Assembly (NCBI GenBank): GCA_028702695.1 | Contig: JAQVOH010000001.1 | Location: 71,756 to 135,755 of the forward strand | Direction of reading: 5' to 3' | Origin: Desulfotomaculaceae bacterium | GTDB lineage: Bacteria > Bacillota > Desulfotomaculia > Desulfotomaculales > Pelotomaculaceae | DNA length: 64,000 nucleotides | Shown here: one piece after another, positions 1 to 10,094 of the stretch | Layout: each line of letters begins with the position of its first letter | Numbering within the stretch: the first letter of the stretch is position 1 | Position numbers and translations under genes: made by a program | Notes under the pieces: model-generated | The model's input: only the letters and a program-made list of their open reading frames with translations | Databases searched by the model: none | Told to the model about the DNA's origin: nothing

Positions 1-392
1 GGCCCCGTATAACAGAAAAACGCTCTCGCGACAGTCTTATTCCTGTCTTGAGAGCGTCACTGCTCCAAAAATCTGCACATCTTCGTCATAAACAAAAAGC
101 GCTTTTCAAGAAGTTCCCTTCTTAAAAAGCGTCATCGCCATTTTTTAGATACTACAATGTATCTGGTTTTTTAATTATAGATGAATTATACTAGGCAATC
201 CCACCACTGTCAACGCCTTTTTGTAAATTACTTTTGATAGTCGAACGGCGCAATGGTAGCCATCCGCCCCTGTCCCTTGAACTCAGGCACCCCGTGATGA
301 GGGCTCTCCTCCACATCGTAAAGAGGGGAGGCCACCAGTCCGCTATAGGCCGGCATGCCATGTTCAACAACATCCAACCCTATTTTGTTTAT

Positions 393-1520
393 TTAGATAA
401 ATACCCGGGGAACACGGTGGTTGACCATGCACGTCACCTCATAATTAATGGTGCCGAGACTGGCGGCAATTTCATCAGCGAAAATCTCCTTGCCATTTTG
501 CCGGCCGATGAGTACGGCTTCGTCCCCTTTTTTAACACCGGGGATAGCTCCGGCGTCCACCATAAGCTGGTCCATGCACACCCGGCCCACGACAGGCGCC
601 CGATGACCGTTAAGCAACACTTCCCCCCTTGATGAGAGAAGCCTGGAATAGCCGTCAGCGTAACCCAGTGGGAGAGTGACGATAAGTGTATCACGCTCTG
701 TTGCGTAGGTGCAACCGTAGCTAACCTTAAAGCCGGCCGGGACCTTCTTAACATAAGCCACCCTGGCCTTCAGGCTCATTACCGGGCTGAGCGCGACCCT
801 GCTCCGGTCTACTTCTTCAGATGGATAAAGGCCATAGATGATGATGCCGGCCCGGACCAGGTCCAGGTGGGTTGTAGGCAACTCCATTATCGCCGCGCTG
901 TTGGCGGCGTGCCGTAGGGGAAACTCCAGCCCGTTTTGACGCAGCTTTTCAATGATCTCCATAAACTTTTGAAATTGCTGCAGTGTGTAACCTTTGTCCG
1001 CGGCATCGGCTGCAGCGAAGTGGGTAAAGATCCCTTCTATTTCCAGGTTGGGATTGCGGGCCAGTTCCAGGGCCTCCTGAACCACGCGGGCTGCGTCTTC
1101 CCAGCCAATCCGCCCCATCCCTGTATCAACCTTGAAATGAACCCGCGCCTTAGTCCCTGCCCGGGCGGCAGCTTCAGCCAAAGTCAGGCCCATGTCCCGT
1201 GTGTAAACAGCCTGTGTCAGACGGTGCCGCACCACCACACCACACTGCTCAGGTGTAGTGTAACCCAGTATTAAAACAGGCGCCTCTATACCCGCCTCAC
1301 GCAGATCCACGCCTTCTGCCACGCGGGCTACCCCCAACCAGTTGGCGCCGCTAGCCAGAGCTGCGCGGCTGACCTCCACGGCCCCATGCCCATAAGCATT
1401 AGCCTTGACTACAGCCATAACCCCGGCTGTTGCAGCGGTTACCCTGCGGATTTCCCGCATGTTCCTGGCAACCGCCTGTAAATCAATTTCTGCCCATACC
1501 GGAAACGGCTGCAAGTTCAT
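393..1520 (-). CDS. alr: alanine racemase
   Basis: ORF with [23 protein letters not shown]-lysine motif and [11 protein letters not shown] motif. Confidence 0.96.
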   Translation of the reverse strand: MNLQPFPVWAEIDLQAVARNMREIRRVTAATAGVMAVVKANAYGHGAVEVSRAALASGANWLGVARVAEGVDLREAGIEAPVLILGYTTPEQCGVVVRHRLTQAVYTRDMGLTLAEAAARAGTKARVHFKVDTGMGRIGWEDAARVVQEALELARNPNLEIEGIFTHFAAADAADKGYTLQQFQKFMEIIEKLRQNGLEFPLRHAANSAAIMELPTTHLDLVRAGIIIYGLYPSEEVDRSRVALSPVMSLKARVAYVKKVPAGFKVSYGCTYATERDTLIVTLPLGYADGYSRLLSSRGEVLLNGHRAPVVGRVCMDQLMVDAGAIPGVKKGDEAVLIGRQNGKEIFADEIAASLGTINYEVTCMVNHRVPRVFI

Positions 1521-1743
1521 CCACCTTCCCTACTCTCAAAAATAAAACTAGTTAAGTGTTTTCTATACCTAGAAGCAGCGTTACCAGTATTTTATGTCTA
1601 ATTAAAAACTGGTACTCTTATGATAATGTATATTCTCAGCAACAATAGCATTTCCTTCAATAAAAAACAAAACCCTGGGTGACCAGGGTGAGGCTACGAA
1701 AAAAACCTATGAAAGGACCACTTGAAATCTCTGGAGCAGGAAA

Positions 1744-1839
1744 CTAGCGGTGCTGCAGTTGCCGTGCATCCCAGATTAAAAAGCGATAGACTAAATAGTA
1801 TACGCCCGCGGTTGTCAGTGAGAATAAGAAGTAGTTCAC
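1744..1839 (-). CDS. candidate 31-aa membrane microprotein (VNYFLFSLTTAGVYYLVYRFLIWDARQLQHR)
   Basis: GTG start preceded by GGGAGGT on the minus strand, one hydrophobic helix, TAG stop; below the ORF-track size limit. Confidence 0.4.
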   Translation of the reverse strand: MNYFLFSLTTAGVYYLVYRFLIWDARQLQHR

Positions 1840-2019
1840 TATTCAGACCTCCCTTCAATGTACTATTAATTTATATTGTATACAATATTACGTAATACGC
1901 AATACCTTATACAGTATTCATAATTGCAAGTTTATTTTGAAAGTCAAAAAGATTCCGGGTAATTACACCAGGAATCTTTCCTTAATTTGACCTGTAAATG
2001 TATCAGCCTATGGCTCTCT

Positions 2020-3567
2020 TTAACCAACCTCCAATGTGGCTTCCGGCAGGGCCGCGGCAATATCTCCAGCGACCAGACCCATCATGCCTTTGCGGCGTGC
2101 GGCCAGGTCACCGGCCAGACCGTGGATATAGGCTCCAGCAGCAGCAGCCCGGGACGGCTCCAGACCCTGGGCAATAAGGGCTGCGACGACCCCGGTCAGG
2201 ACATCGCCGCTGCCGGCTGTGGCCATACCCGGGTTGCCGGTCGGGTTAATGTAAACCGCTCCGTTCGGTGCGGCCACAACCGTCCTGGCCCCTTTTAAGA
2301 GGACCACCACGTTCCAGGCAGCAGCCGCATTGGCGGCAACAGCCAGCCTGTCCTGCTGTATTTCCCGAACTTTAGTCCCCAATAACCTGGCCATTTCTCC
2401 GGGATGCGGCGTAACAACCACGGGCGCCTGGATCTTTCTAAACGCTTCCCCGTCTCCGGCCAGGGCGTTGAGGGCATCAGCGTCCAGGACGCAAGGGACC
2501 TGTACCAAAGGAAGCAGTTCCTTGACTAAAGCCACCACTTCCGGATCAGTCGAAAGGCCCGGACCGATGGCTAAAACATCCATGTCTTCCAGCAGCGATA
2601 TAATACGCTGCTGGGCTTCCCTGACTAACTTACCGTTCCCGGAGTCAGGCAGGGGGGTAGTCATAACCTCCGTGAGTTTCGCTTCCATGATACTGTGGAG
2701 TGTTTCTGGCACAGCCAATGTTACCAGACCTGCTCCAGCCCGCAAGACTGCTTCCCCGCACAGGCTGGCTGCTCCGGTCATACCTCGCGAACCGGCAACT
2801 ACCAAGACCCTGCCAAAGTCACCCTTGTGGGCAGAAGAGCGGCGGTTGGGCAGCCATTCCTTGACCAGTTCACGGGTGGTCAGGTATCTCTGTGGTCCGT
2901 CCTTTTCCACCAGGCTGGCGGGGATAGATATGTCCACCACGTGCAAGTTGCCCGCGTAATCAGCGCCGGGCTCAAGGATTAGCCCCAGCTTGGGCAGACC
3001 GAAGGTAACGGTGTGGTCCGCCTGGATACAGGGCCCGCTGACCCTGCCGTTGTCGGGCTCCAAGCCGGACGGAATATCCACGGCCACTATCGGCTTGCCG
3101 CTGCCGTTTAAAACCTCAATAATACGGCCGACCTTTTCCCCGATCTTGCCTTTGAGACCGGTCCCATAGATAGCGTCTACAATCAGGTCGGTATTCATAA
3201 GGATTAATCTTACGATATTGATGCCGTCACCATGCTGGATGGAGTATATCTTTTGCTCCATCTTACGCCAGATGTTCAGATTAATTGCAGCATCGCCTGA
3301 GATTTCTTCGATATTGGCCAGGGCCAACAGTTTAACCACGGCCCCCATGTTTAGAAGATGGCGGGCGGCAACCAGACCGTCCCCACCATTGTTGCCCTTA
3401 CCAATAAAAATGGTAACTGTCTTATCCCGTACATCTCCCAATACCTGTTTAACAACATCCACCACATGGCATCCGGCGTTTTCCATCAGGACCAGGCCGG
3501 GAATACCATAATCCTCAATGGCCGACCTTTCCAGTCCTTTCATTTCTTCTGCGGTAACCACCCTCAT
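2020..3567 (-). CDS. nnrD: bifunctional NAD(P)H-hydrate epimerase / ADP-dependent NAD(P)H-hydrate dehydratase
   Basis: N-terminal YjeF_N (GKGNNGGDGLVAARHL) and C-terminal carbohydrate kinase-like domain (NPTGNPGMATAGSGDVLTG). Confidence 0.95.
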   Translation of the reverse strand: MRVVTAEEMKGLERSAIEDYGIPGLVLMENAGCHVVDVVKQVLGDVRDKTVTIFIGKGNNGGDGLVAARHLLNMGAVVKLLALANIEEISGDAAINLNIWRKMEQKIYSIQHGDGINIVRLILMNTDLIVDAIYGTGLKGKIGEKVGRIIEVLNGSGKPIVAVDIPSGLEPDNGRVSGPCIQADHTVTFGLPKLGLILEPGADYAGNLHVVDISIPASLVEKDGPQRYLTTRELVKEWLPNRRSSAHKGDFGRVLVVAGSRGMTGAASLCGEAVLRAGAGLVTLAVPETLHSIMEAKLTEVMTTPLPDSGNGKLVREAQQRIISLLEDMDVLAIGPGLSTDPEVVALVKELLPLVQVPCVLDADALNALAGDGEAFRKIQAPVVVTPHPGEMARLLGTKVREIQQDRLAVAANAAAAWNVVVLLKGARTVVAAPNGAVYINPTGNPGMATAGSGDVLTGVVAALIAQGLEPSRAAAAGAYIHGLAGDLAARRKGMMGLVAGDIAAALPEATLEVG

Positions 3568-3569
3568 CT

Positions 3570-4100
3570 TTATACCCCCCGTCCGGCGGCGACAGCAAAA
3601 GCCACCGCAAATTCGCGACTATGTGATAAGGTTATGTGAAATGACCCAATTCCTCTCTCATCCGCCAGAGCAGCTGCGGCTCCGTGCAGCAAGACTCCGG
3701 GCGGGCGCCCCTGAATGCGACTGACCTCCACTTCTACCCAGCGGCAACCCGCCAGGCCGCTCCCGAGGGCCTTCAGGATCGCTTCTTTGGCGGCAAAACG
3801 CGCCGCATAGCAGGCGAAACGGTCACGTCTAGCCTCGCAATAAGTAATTTCTTCGGAGGTATAGATCCGCTCCAGAAACCGGTTGCCGGATCGTTCCACG
3901 GCAAGCTTAATCCGGTCGATTTCGACAATATCGGTTCCCACCCCAATTATTGAGTCCCCATGGGTATACCTATAGGGCACCCCCACACCTCCCCCTAAAA
4001 TACTATTTACAAAATTCGCCGGTGACAGCAAAAAACCTGCCTTCCTGCTATCGAACTTTAAAAGCTGACCCTTCCTATTGTAAACGCTATAACTGCCCAC
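3570..4100 (-). CDS. acpS: holo-[acyl-carrier-protein] synthase; true start lies inside the ORF near 3957
   Basis: IIGVGTDIVEIDRIKLAVE...FAAKEAILKALGSG...SFHITLSHSREFAVAFAVA motifs. Confidence 0.92.
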   Translation of the reverse strand: MGSYSVYNRKGQLLKFDSRKAGFLLSPANFVNSILGGGVGVPYRYTHGDSIIGVGTDIVEIDRIKLAVERSGNRFLERIYTSEEITYCEARRDRFACYAARFAAKEAILKALGSGLAGCRWVEVEVSRIQGRPPGVLLHGAAAALADERGIGSFHITLSHSREFAVAFAVAAGRGV

Positions 4101-4110
4101 CTATACACAA

Positions 4111-4142
4111 AAGCCTTCTAACCACTACTGGTTAGAAGGCTT
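4111..4142. terminator. bidirectional intrinsic terminator hairpin
   Basis: AAGCCTTCTAACCA / TGGTTAGAAGGCTT inverted repeat, loop CTAC. Confidence 0.7.
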
Positions 4143-4143
4143 T

Positions 4144-4932
4144 CTATAGGCCAAGGATCTTTTTTAACTTTTTGGCCTGGGCCCGGCTGACCGGCACCTC
4201 GCTGGTCTCCTGGTCCTCAACGGTAAGGTTATAGGTTCCGTTAAAAAAAGGAACAATCTCTTTTACCTTGTGGAGGTTGACCAGGTAGCAGCGGTGGGTC
4301 CGGAAAAAGACGTTGGGGTTTAAGCGAGCCTCCAGTTCCTTAAGAGTAAAACGGGTGAAAAGCTTGTTGTTAAACGTCTTGATGTACACATAGTCCTGCT
4401 CTGTAAAGGCATAGAAGATATCGGACTCGGCAACCAGGAGGGTTTTACCCTGCTTTTCCGCGGGAACACGTTCGAGCCTGATCTGGTTTTGGGCTAGGCT
4501 TGTTTTAGGTTCGGCTGCACGTTCATCTTTAACCTCACCTGCATCATGAAGGGCGCCTGCCTCCTGGGTGATTTTAATCACCTTGTCAATCGCCTTCTTT
4601 AACCGCTTCGGCTCAAAGGGCTTAAGGATATAGTCCACCGCGTTGACGTCAAAAGCTGAGACAGCATACTCGTCATAAGCCGTAACAAAGACGATATTCG
4701 GCCGTCTGGGCAGTTCCTGGATAACCGCTCCAAGTTCCAATCCGCTCATGCCGGGCATGGATATATCCAGAAAGAGTACCTGGTAATCCAGCGCCTTAAT
4801 CAGGGCCAGGGCTTCCTGGGCATTGGTAGCCTCACCAACGATTTCCACATCTTCGTTGCTGTTCAGGGCATGTCTGAGTTCCTGTCTGGCGGGGTATTCA
4901 TCATCCACGATCAGCGCTTTAAGCTTCAACAA
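4144..4932 (-). CDS. LytTR-family response regulator
   Basis: REC domain (IVDDEYPARQEL...FLDISMPGMSGLEL) and C-terminal LytTR DNA-binding domain (FFRTHRCYLVNLHKVKEI). Confidence 0.93.
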   Translation of the reverse strand: MLKLKALIVDDEYPARQELRHALNSNEDVEIVGEATNAQEALALIKALDYQVLFLDISMPGMSGLELGAVIQELPRRPNIVFVTAYDEYAVSAFDVNAVDYILKPFEPKRLKKAIDKVIKITQEAGALHDAGEVKDERAAEPKTSLAQNQIRLERVPAEKQGKTLLVAESDIFYAFTEQDYVYIKTFNNKLFTRFTLKELEARLNPNVFFRTHRCYLVNLHKVKEIVPFFNGTYNLTVEDQETSEVPVSRAQAKKLKKILGL

Positions 4933-6232
4933 CCATTCCCCCCTCCCGGTGTTCCCTTATGGGTATCCGTATATACACCGAAGTACCTTTGTCAACCTCG
5001 CTCACTATTTTAAGTCCGTAATCTTCTCCGTACAGACTTTTTAAACGTTCGTGAACATTGCTCATACCAACCCCATTGCCAGAACCAAAACCCGGCAACA
5101 GCACCTTGGGCAACCTGTCCGGACTGATCCCCACCCCGTCGTCTTCGATGATAAAGAGCATTTCTCCATTGTCCAGCCGTGCCGTAATTTTAACTGTGCC
5201 AGGCCCGATCAAGGGCTGGACACCATGCTTGATGGCATTTTCCACTAAGGGCTGCAGGGTCAGTACGGGGACCTGGTACTCAAGGAGGGCCGGATCAATA
5301 TCCTTTTTGAACCTGATCTTTTCCCGGAAACGGGCCTTCTCCAGAACAAGGTAGGTATTTACATATTCTATATCCTCTTTTACGCTGTTAAAATGCCCCT
5401 GCCTCTTTAAAGCCTGCCGGAAAAATGAAGCCAGACGGATTAAAAGCCTTCTGGCAGTTTCCGGTTGTGTTCTGCTATAGCTAATTATAGCATTTAGAGT
5501 ATTGAATAAAAAGTGAGGGTTAATCTGGGCGTGCAGAGCGTCCAGTTCGGCAATAGTGACCAATTGAGCCTGCCGGTCCAACTCCGCCAGTTCCATCTGC
5601 ATACCAAGGAGCTGCGCCACTGCCAATGTCATATTCACGACGGAAGGCTGCAGTGCTCCCTGGTTGGTCTGGTAAAGCTTCACCGTGCCGGCCACTTCTC
5701 CCTTACATTTCAGCGGAGCGATGACAGCAGACTGCAGGGTGCAGCTTTTTTCCGGGCAATTGAGGCCTTTCTTATCTTTGACAAGCATCAGCTCACCGGT
5801 AGCTATGGCCTGCATGGTCGAATGGGTGATAATCGGTCCCCCGGCCTTGTGGTGATCCGAACATTCACCGATATACGCCAACACCTTTTCCCGGTCGGTA
5901 ATGGCCACAGCCGATACTTCGCTAATTTTCTTAATGATTTCCGCTGTTTTCTGCGCCGTCTCTTCATTGAGCCCGCGTCTCATAAACGGCAGTGTCTCGT
6001 TGGCAATCTGCATGGTAGGGTCTATGGGATGTTCGTCCAGCTTTGAGGAGACTTCTTTATGCCTTCTTACATAGTCAACGATAAAATAGGTCCCCACGGC
6101 ATTAATGAGGATGATTAAGGCCAGCAACCCCCAAACTCCTGGCTTGGTGAAAAAAACAATCGCTGCAATTAGAAGCTGGACCAGGCCCCATCGTAAAACA
6201 ATGCCGCCAGCCAGACGGTTTAACTTGTTCAC
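4919..6232 (-). CDS. LytS/YehU-type sensor histidine kinase
   Basis: His_kinase domain LDALHAQINPHFLFNTLNAI, HATPase; overlaps the start of the LytTR regulator gene. Confidence 0.92.
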   Translation of the reverse strand: MNKLNRLAGGIVLRWGLVQLLIAAIVFFTKPGVWGLLALIILINAVGTYFIVDYVRRHKEVSSKLDEHPIDPTMQIANETLPFMRRGLNEETAQKTAEIIKKISEVSAVAITDREKVLAYIGECSDHHKAGGPIITHSTMQAIATGELMLVKDKKGLNCPEKSCTLQSAVIAPLKCKGEVAGTVKLYQTNQGALQPSVVNMTLAVAQLLGMQMELAELDRQAQLVTIAELDALHAQINPHFLFNTLNAIISYSRTQPETARRLLIRLASFFRQALKRQGHFNSVKEDIEYVNTYLVLEKARFREKIRFKKDIDPALLEYQVPVLTLQPLVENAIKHGVQPLIGPGTVKITARLDNGEMLFIIEDDGVGISPDRLPKVLLPGFGSGNGVGMSNVHERLKSLYGEDYGLKIVSEVDKGTSVYIRIPIREHREGGMVVEA

Positions 6233-6310
6233 ACCCTCACCTGCCTACACCAATATACAATATACATTCTTCAATATATACATAAACCTTTCCTGCCTAA
6301 ACATATACGT

Positions 6311-7267
6311 TTATCTCTTTTTCATTCTTTCAAAATAGTTGGCAATTCCACCAGCGTTAAGTCCCATATCCGTGGCCAGGAAATCTATTATTGACTGTTC
6401 CCGGTTGAATTCTCCATACTGGGACAGTTCACCCCACAACATGCTCCACAAGGCTTCTTCAATTTCTTTTATCCCGCCCCCTGCAGACAGCACATGTCGT
6501 CCGGTCTCGGCAAACACCCGCACCAGTTCCTTATTGCGGGTGATTACATCAGACGCGCCCGCTACCTTGCCGAAATGGGTAAAATAGATATTCTCCAGGT
6601 TCAAACCAGCCAGGCGGCCAAAGGTTTCCATAAAGGCTGCGGGATCAAATTCGGAGGGCGGGGTGATCGGAAGTACATACGGACGCCCAATCAACCGGCT
6701 TAACAAAGGGTAATGGCCACCCAGGCAGTCACCGCTGAAAATGCCACGGCTGGCCGGGTCGTGTAAGACCATGTGGTGGCGGGCATGCCCCGGAGTGTGG
6801 TAGATGGTCAGTATTCTGCCACTCCCGAGATCCAGTGTCTCACCATCTTCAGGGCTATGGACTCTCTCTTCGGGTACAGGGTAGACATCGCCGAATAAAA
6901 CGTCAAAGGAAGCCCCATAAAGCTGCCTGGCCGCATTAATCAGGCGGGAAGGATCAATCAGATGCTTAGCTCCGCGCGGATGTACTAATACCCGGGCATT
7001 GGGAAACTCCCGAACCAGCGCCCCAGCGCCACCCGAGTGGTCCAGGTGAATATGTGAGACAATGATGTAGGCTAATTGCTCTGGAGACACTCCCAGGCTT
7101 TTAGTAGCCTCCACCAGCCGGCTTATGCCCGGCGTAGCGCCGGTTTCGAAAATAGCGACCTTCTCCGCGAGGATAATGTAGCTGGATGTACGCTCAGACT
7201 CACCCTGGTAATTAACATCCACCTGATAAATATTTTCACCCAGGCTAACCACTGACAACTTAACCAC
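6311..7267 (-). CDS. MBL-fold metallo-hydrolase
   Basis: HIHLDHSGGAG motif, HTPGHARHH, FSGDCLGGHYP. Confidence 0.92.
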   Translation of the reverse strand: MVKLSVVSLGENIYQVDVNYQGESERTSSYIILAEKVAIFETGATPGISRLVEATKSLGVSPEQLAYIIVSHIHLDHSGGAGALVREFPNARVLVHPRGAKHLIDPSRLINAARQLYGASFDVLFGDVYPVPEERVHSPEDGETLDLGSGRILTIYHTPGHARHHMVLHDPASRGIFSGDCLGGHYPLLSRLIGRPYVLPITPPSEFDPAAFMETFGRLAGLNLENIYFTHFGKVAGASDVITRNKELVRVFAETGRHVLSAGGGIKEIEEALWSMLWGELSQYGEFNREQSIIDFLATDMGLNAGGIANYFERMKKR

Positions 7268-7412
7268 CTCCGTTATTCAAAGTGAGCTTACATAACTAGA
7301 ATATCTGAAAAGTTTGAAGATTGTCAATATATATTATATATGCTTTATCTTCTATAATTAGACATAGCAGGTTACTTTAACCTCTGAACCGGCAAATTTG
7401 GAAAAATAAAAA

Positions 7413-7440
7413 ACGACCGCCAAGGAGCACTGGCGGTCGT
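7413..7440 (-). terminator. intrinsic terminator downstream of tusA-like/yedE
   Basis: ACGACCGCCA / TGGCGGTCGT hairpin flanked by A-rich tract (U-run on minus strand). Confidence 0.7.
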
Positions 7441-7480
7441 TATGGTTATTGCATTAAGTTCTTGGTTGGATTACAGGCTT

Positions 7481-7693
7481 TTACTTGGTTAGCTGCAGTA
7501 AAAATTCTTCCCCATCCTGGGTGATTGCTATGTTCCATTTTTGATTTGTTGCCAGCCGGGAAATATTATCCCTTGCTGCTGCCGAGTCCACAAGCACCTT
7601 GATCGTGCCCGCGCCCAACCGGTCCATCTCATTCTTGACGATCAGAAGCGGCTCAGGACAGAGAAGCCCTCTCGCGTCCTTTACTTCCTGCAT
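7481..7693 (-). CDS. TusA/SirA-family sulfurtransferase-like protein
   Basis: MQEVKDARGLLCPEPLLIVKNEM CPxP motif; overlaps end of yedE. Confidence 0.88.
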   Translation of the reverse strand: MQEVKDARGLLCPEPLLIVKNEMDRLGAGTIKVLVDSAAARDNISRLATNQKWNIAITQDGEEFLLQLTK

Positions 7694-8762
7694 CAGCTTT
7701 CACCCCCCGAACTGACAGATTAGCTTTACAAACAAAGAATGCGACCACAAAGATTACGGCAAAACCGATCAGGACTGCCGTCTGGCCTGCTGCGGGAACA
7801 CCCTTGGGGCTGGCAGCCAGGCCGAAATTGTGAGCAAAAGCGGCGCCTGCTATTAGACCGATCACCGTCACTGCGGAATCGGTATTCCCCTCCGACGCAG
7901 AAATAAGCTGGCGAAGTGGACAGCCCCCCAGTAGCACCGCACAAAGACCAGCCAGGGCCATACCGAGAAAGTTCCAGAGGCCATCGCTGTGAGCAATAGG
8001 TTGGTTGACGAAACCCAGGTTAAAGGTGCCCATAAATAAATTACCAATAAGTGATACTACCAGGATTGCTACAAATCCGTAAAGCAGGTAAAAGTCCCGG
8101 AATAAAATAAAATCTCTAATACCGCCAGCCAGACAAAGCCTTGAACGCTGGGCCAAAGCACCCACGATGACACCCGCGATAAGCGCCAGCGCCAAAGGCG
8201 CCCGCATGGAACCAGGACCCTCTGCACTGAAAATAATATAGGCTGGTTTGGCCATCAGGAGAATAAACACAGTAATAACAAGGCCGATGAAAACATAGCC
8301 GTTCGATTTGTTTTGAGGCATGGCCCGACCCAGAGAAAATCCCTTGCGCAAGAAAGGTATGCCCAGCCCCACTCCCGCAATCAGCCCAGCAATACCCAGC
8401 AGCGCGTTCAGGTCTCCTCCAGCAAGGCGCAAAATTGCTCTTAATGGGCAGCCCAGGAAAACCAGCATGCCGATCATGGCTATAAAGCCTAGCACGAACC
8501 TTGTGAGAGCGCTGGACCCGCCCAGAGACTTGAATTCCTTGGTCACAATAGCCGCCCCAAAGGCTCCTAGTACCAGTCCAATGATTTCCGGACGTATATA
8601 CTGAACTGTCGGCACTTTTTGCAAACCGAGTCCACCGGAGATATCCCTGAGAAAACAGGCAATACAAAATCCCATGTTAGCCGGGTTACCGTATTTTACC
8701 AGCAAGATTGCCAAGAGCCCGGTAATTGCCCCGGCAGTAATGATCGTCCATTTTTGCTGCAT
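7653..8762 (-). CDS. yedE: YedE-family putative selenium (or sulfur) transporter
   Basis: Multi-TM protein with paired GCPLR motifs (FLGCPLRAILRLAGGD, LGGCPLRQLISASEGN); coupled to TusA-like gene and near selD/selC. Confidence 0.85.
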   Translation of the reverse strand: MQQKWTIITAGAITGLLAILLVKYGNPANMGFCIACFLRDISGGLGLQKVPTVQYIRPEIIGLVLGAFGAAIVTKEFKSLGGSSALTRFVLGFIAMIGMLVFLGCPLRAILRLAGGDLNALLGIAGLIAGVGLGIPFLRKGFSLGRAMPQNKSNGYVFIGLVITVFILLMAKPAYIIFSAEGPGSMRAPLALALIAGVIVGALAQRSRLCLAGGIRDFILFRDFYLLYGFVAILVVSLIGNLFMGTFNLGFVNQPIAHSDGLWNFLGMALAGLCAVLLGGCPLRQLISASEGNTDSAVTVIGLIAGAAFAHNFGLAASPKGVPAAGQTAVLIGFAVIFVVAFFVCKANLSVRGVKADAGSKGRERASLS

Positions 8763-9326
8763 CTTGATAATTCACCTTTCTTATTGATAGCATGCTTTCA
8801 AACTAAACTGACAGCCACGACTATAAAAACCTGTTACACCTTTCGAATCCACCTCCCGAATAATGTTCATATGCTTAATAATTTTATTTCTTTATATGAT
8901 ATTCAATATAATAAATGAACTATCCTTTATAACATCTATTCAAATATCTTATAATTATCTGACCACTAATTACTTACTTTTATATATTATTACTATGATA
9001 AGAGTACTAGGTAGTTATCCAAAGATAGAGTACGGCGAGCCTGAGCCACTACATCTCCCTCCAATTCTGGTTGAGCTGCAGACAACCTCCCGGTTGAGGT
9101 CATGAGCGTCTTCTCTATCAATAAATAAAAATTTCTTGCGATAAAAAAATAAGCGCTATTTATAGCGCCTTAGTAGCAAAGTTTATACTGCCTGACCAAT
9201 ATCAAGAATTAATAAAGTGCTCCAGGGTAACCTGATTATTTAAGCACAAAATGGACTGTTGCAAATTCATGCCCGGCAAGAAAATTAAACACCGTTTTGG
9301 TGCGCCTATAGACATGCATTCAAGAC

Positions 9327-9905
9327 CTATGACGACTCCCTTTTGGAAAATCCATAATTGCCAATTTTTTCAGCAAGCAACCTGTATTCTCCCATACAGT
9401 AACCGTAAGGACTAATTTTATTAAAATCGGGCCGCCCTTTTTCGTCCAACACATCTTCATTGTAATGGACAGCCAGGACGTCGGCAATGAACACATTATG
9501 GCTGCCGAGAGGAATCTCTTGTCTCACCCGACACTCGATATTAACCGGGCATTCAGTAATTAAAGGCGCCTTGACCTGGGAAGCAGGCGTGGTTGTGAGC
9601 CCAGTTTCGTTAAACTTATTTAATTCCCTGCCTGTTACCACACCACAGTAGTCCACCACCCTGACCTGTTCCGATGAAGGCACATTAATCACAAATTCTC
9701 CGGATTCTTTGATTAGCCGGTAGGAATGTCTTCCCTCCGGCCGTACTCCGATATATACTACCGGTGGTTCAGAATTCATTATGCCTGTCCAGGCAATGGT
9801 GATAATATTGGGAGCACTGCCCTCCAACTGGGATGTCACCAGTACAATTGGGACAGGGAACAAACCCGTTGACGCCCCTTTGGTAACTTTCTTGATCATA
9901 ACCAA
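9327..9905 (-). CDS. flavin reductase family protein (FMN-binding split barrel)
   Basis: VTSQLEGSAPNIITIAWTGIMNSEPPVVYIGVRPEGRHSY...GEFVINVPS motif. Confidence 0.9.
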   Translation of the reverse strand: MVMIKKVTKGASTGLFPVPIVLVTSQLEGSAPNIITIAWTGIMNSEPPVVYIGVRPEGRHSYRLIKESGEFVINVPSSEQVRVVDYCGVVTGRELNKFNETGLTTTPASQVKAPLITECPVNIECRVRQEIPLGSHNVFIADVLAVHYNEDVLDEKGRPDFNKISPYGYCMGEYRLLAEKIGNYGFSKRESS

Positions 9906-10094
9906 CCCCTTGTTATTTGATTAAAAACAACGTTCACCGCTTTGCCAATTTTATTAATATATTATAACAAATAATATAGCTCCTATAATAAATTATTGGG
10001 TTATAAGATATATTTATTTGTTCTAAGATTGATTATTATATATAATTCCTTTAACAAGCTTTTTTTTCAGGATGCGGAAGGGAAGTGACTAAAC

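Noticed and set aside
1-170. Hairpin-rich sequence at window start
   Set aside because: Two imperfect hairpins consistent with terminators; no evidence for a mobile element or CRISPR.
191-373. Minus-strand 60-aa ORF downstream of alr
   Set aside because: No motif or RBS supporting it; lies in a region of low coding evidence.
234-632. Plus-strand 132-aa ORF overlapping alr
   Set aside because: Antisense to a clear alanine racemase; composition is a shadow of the real gene.
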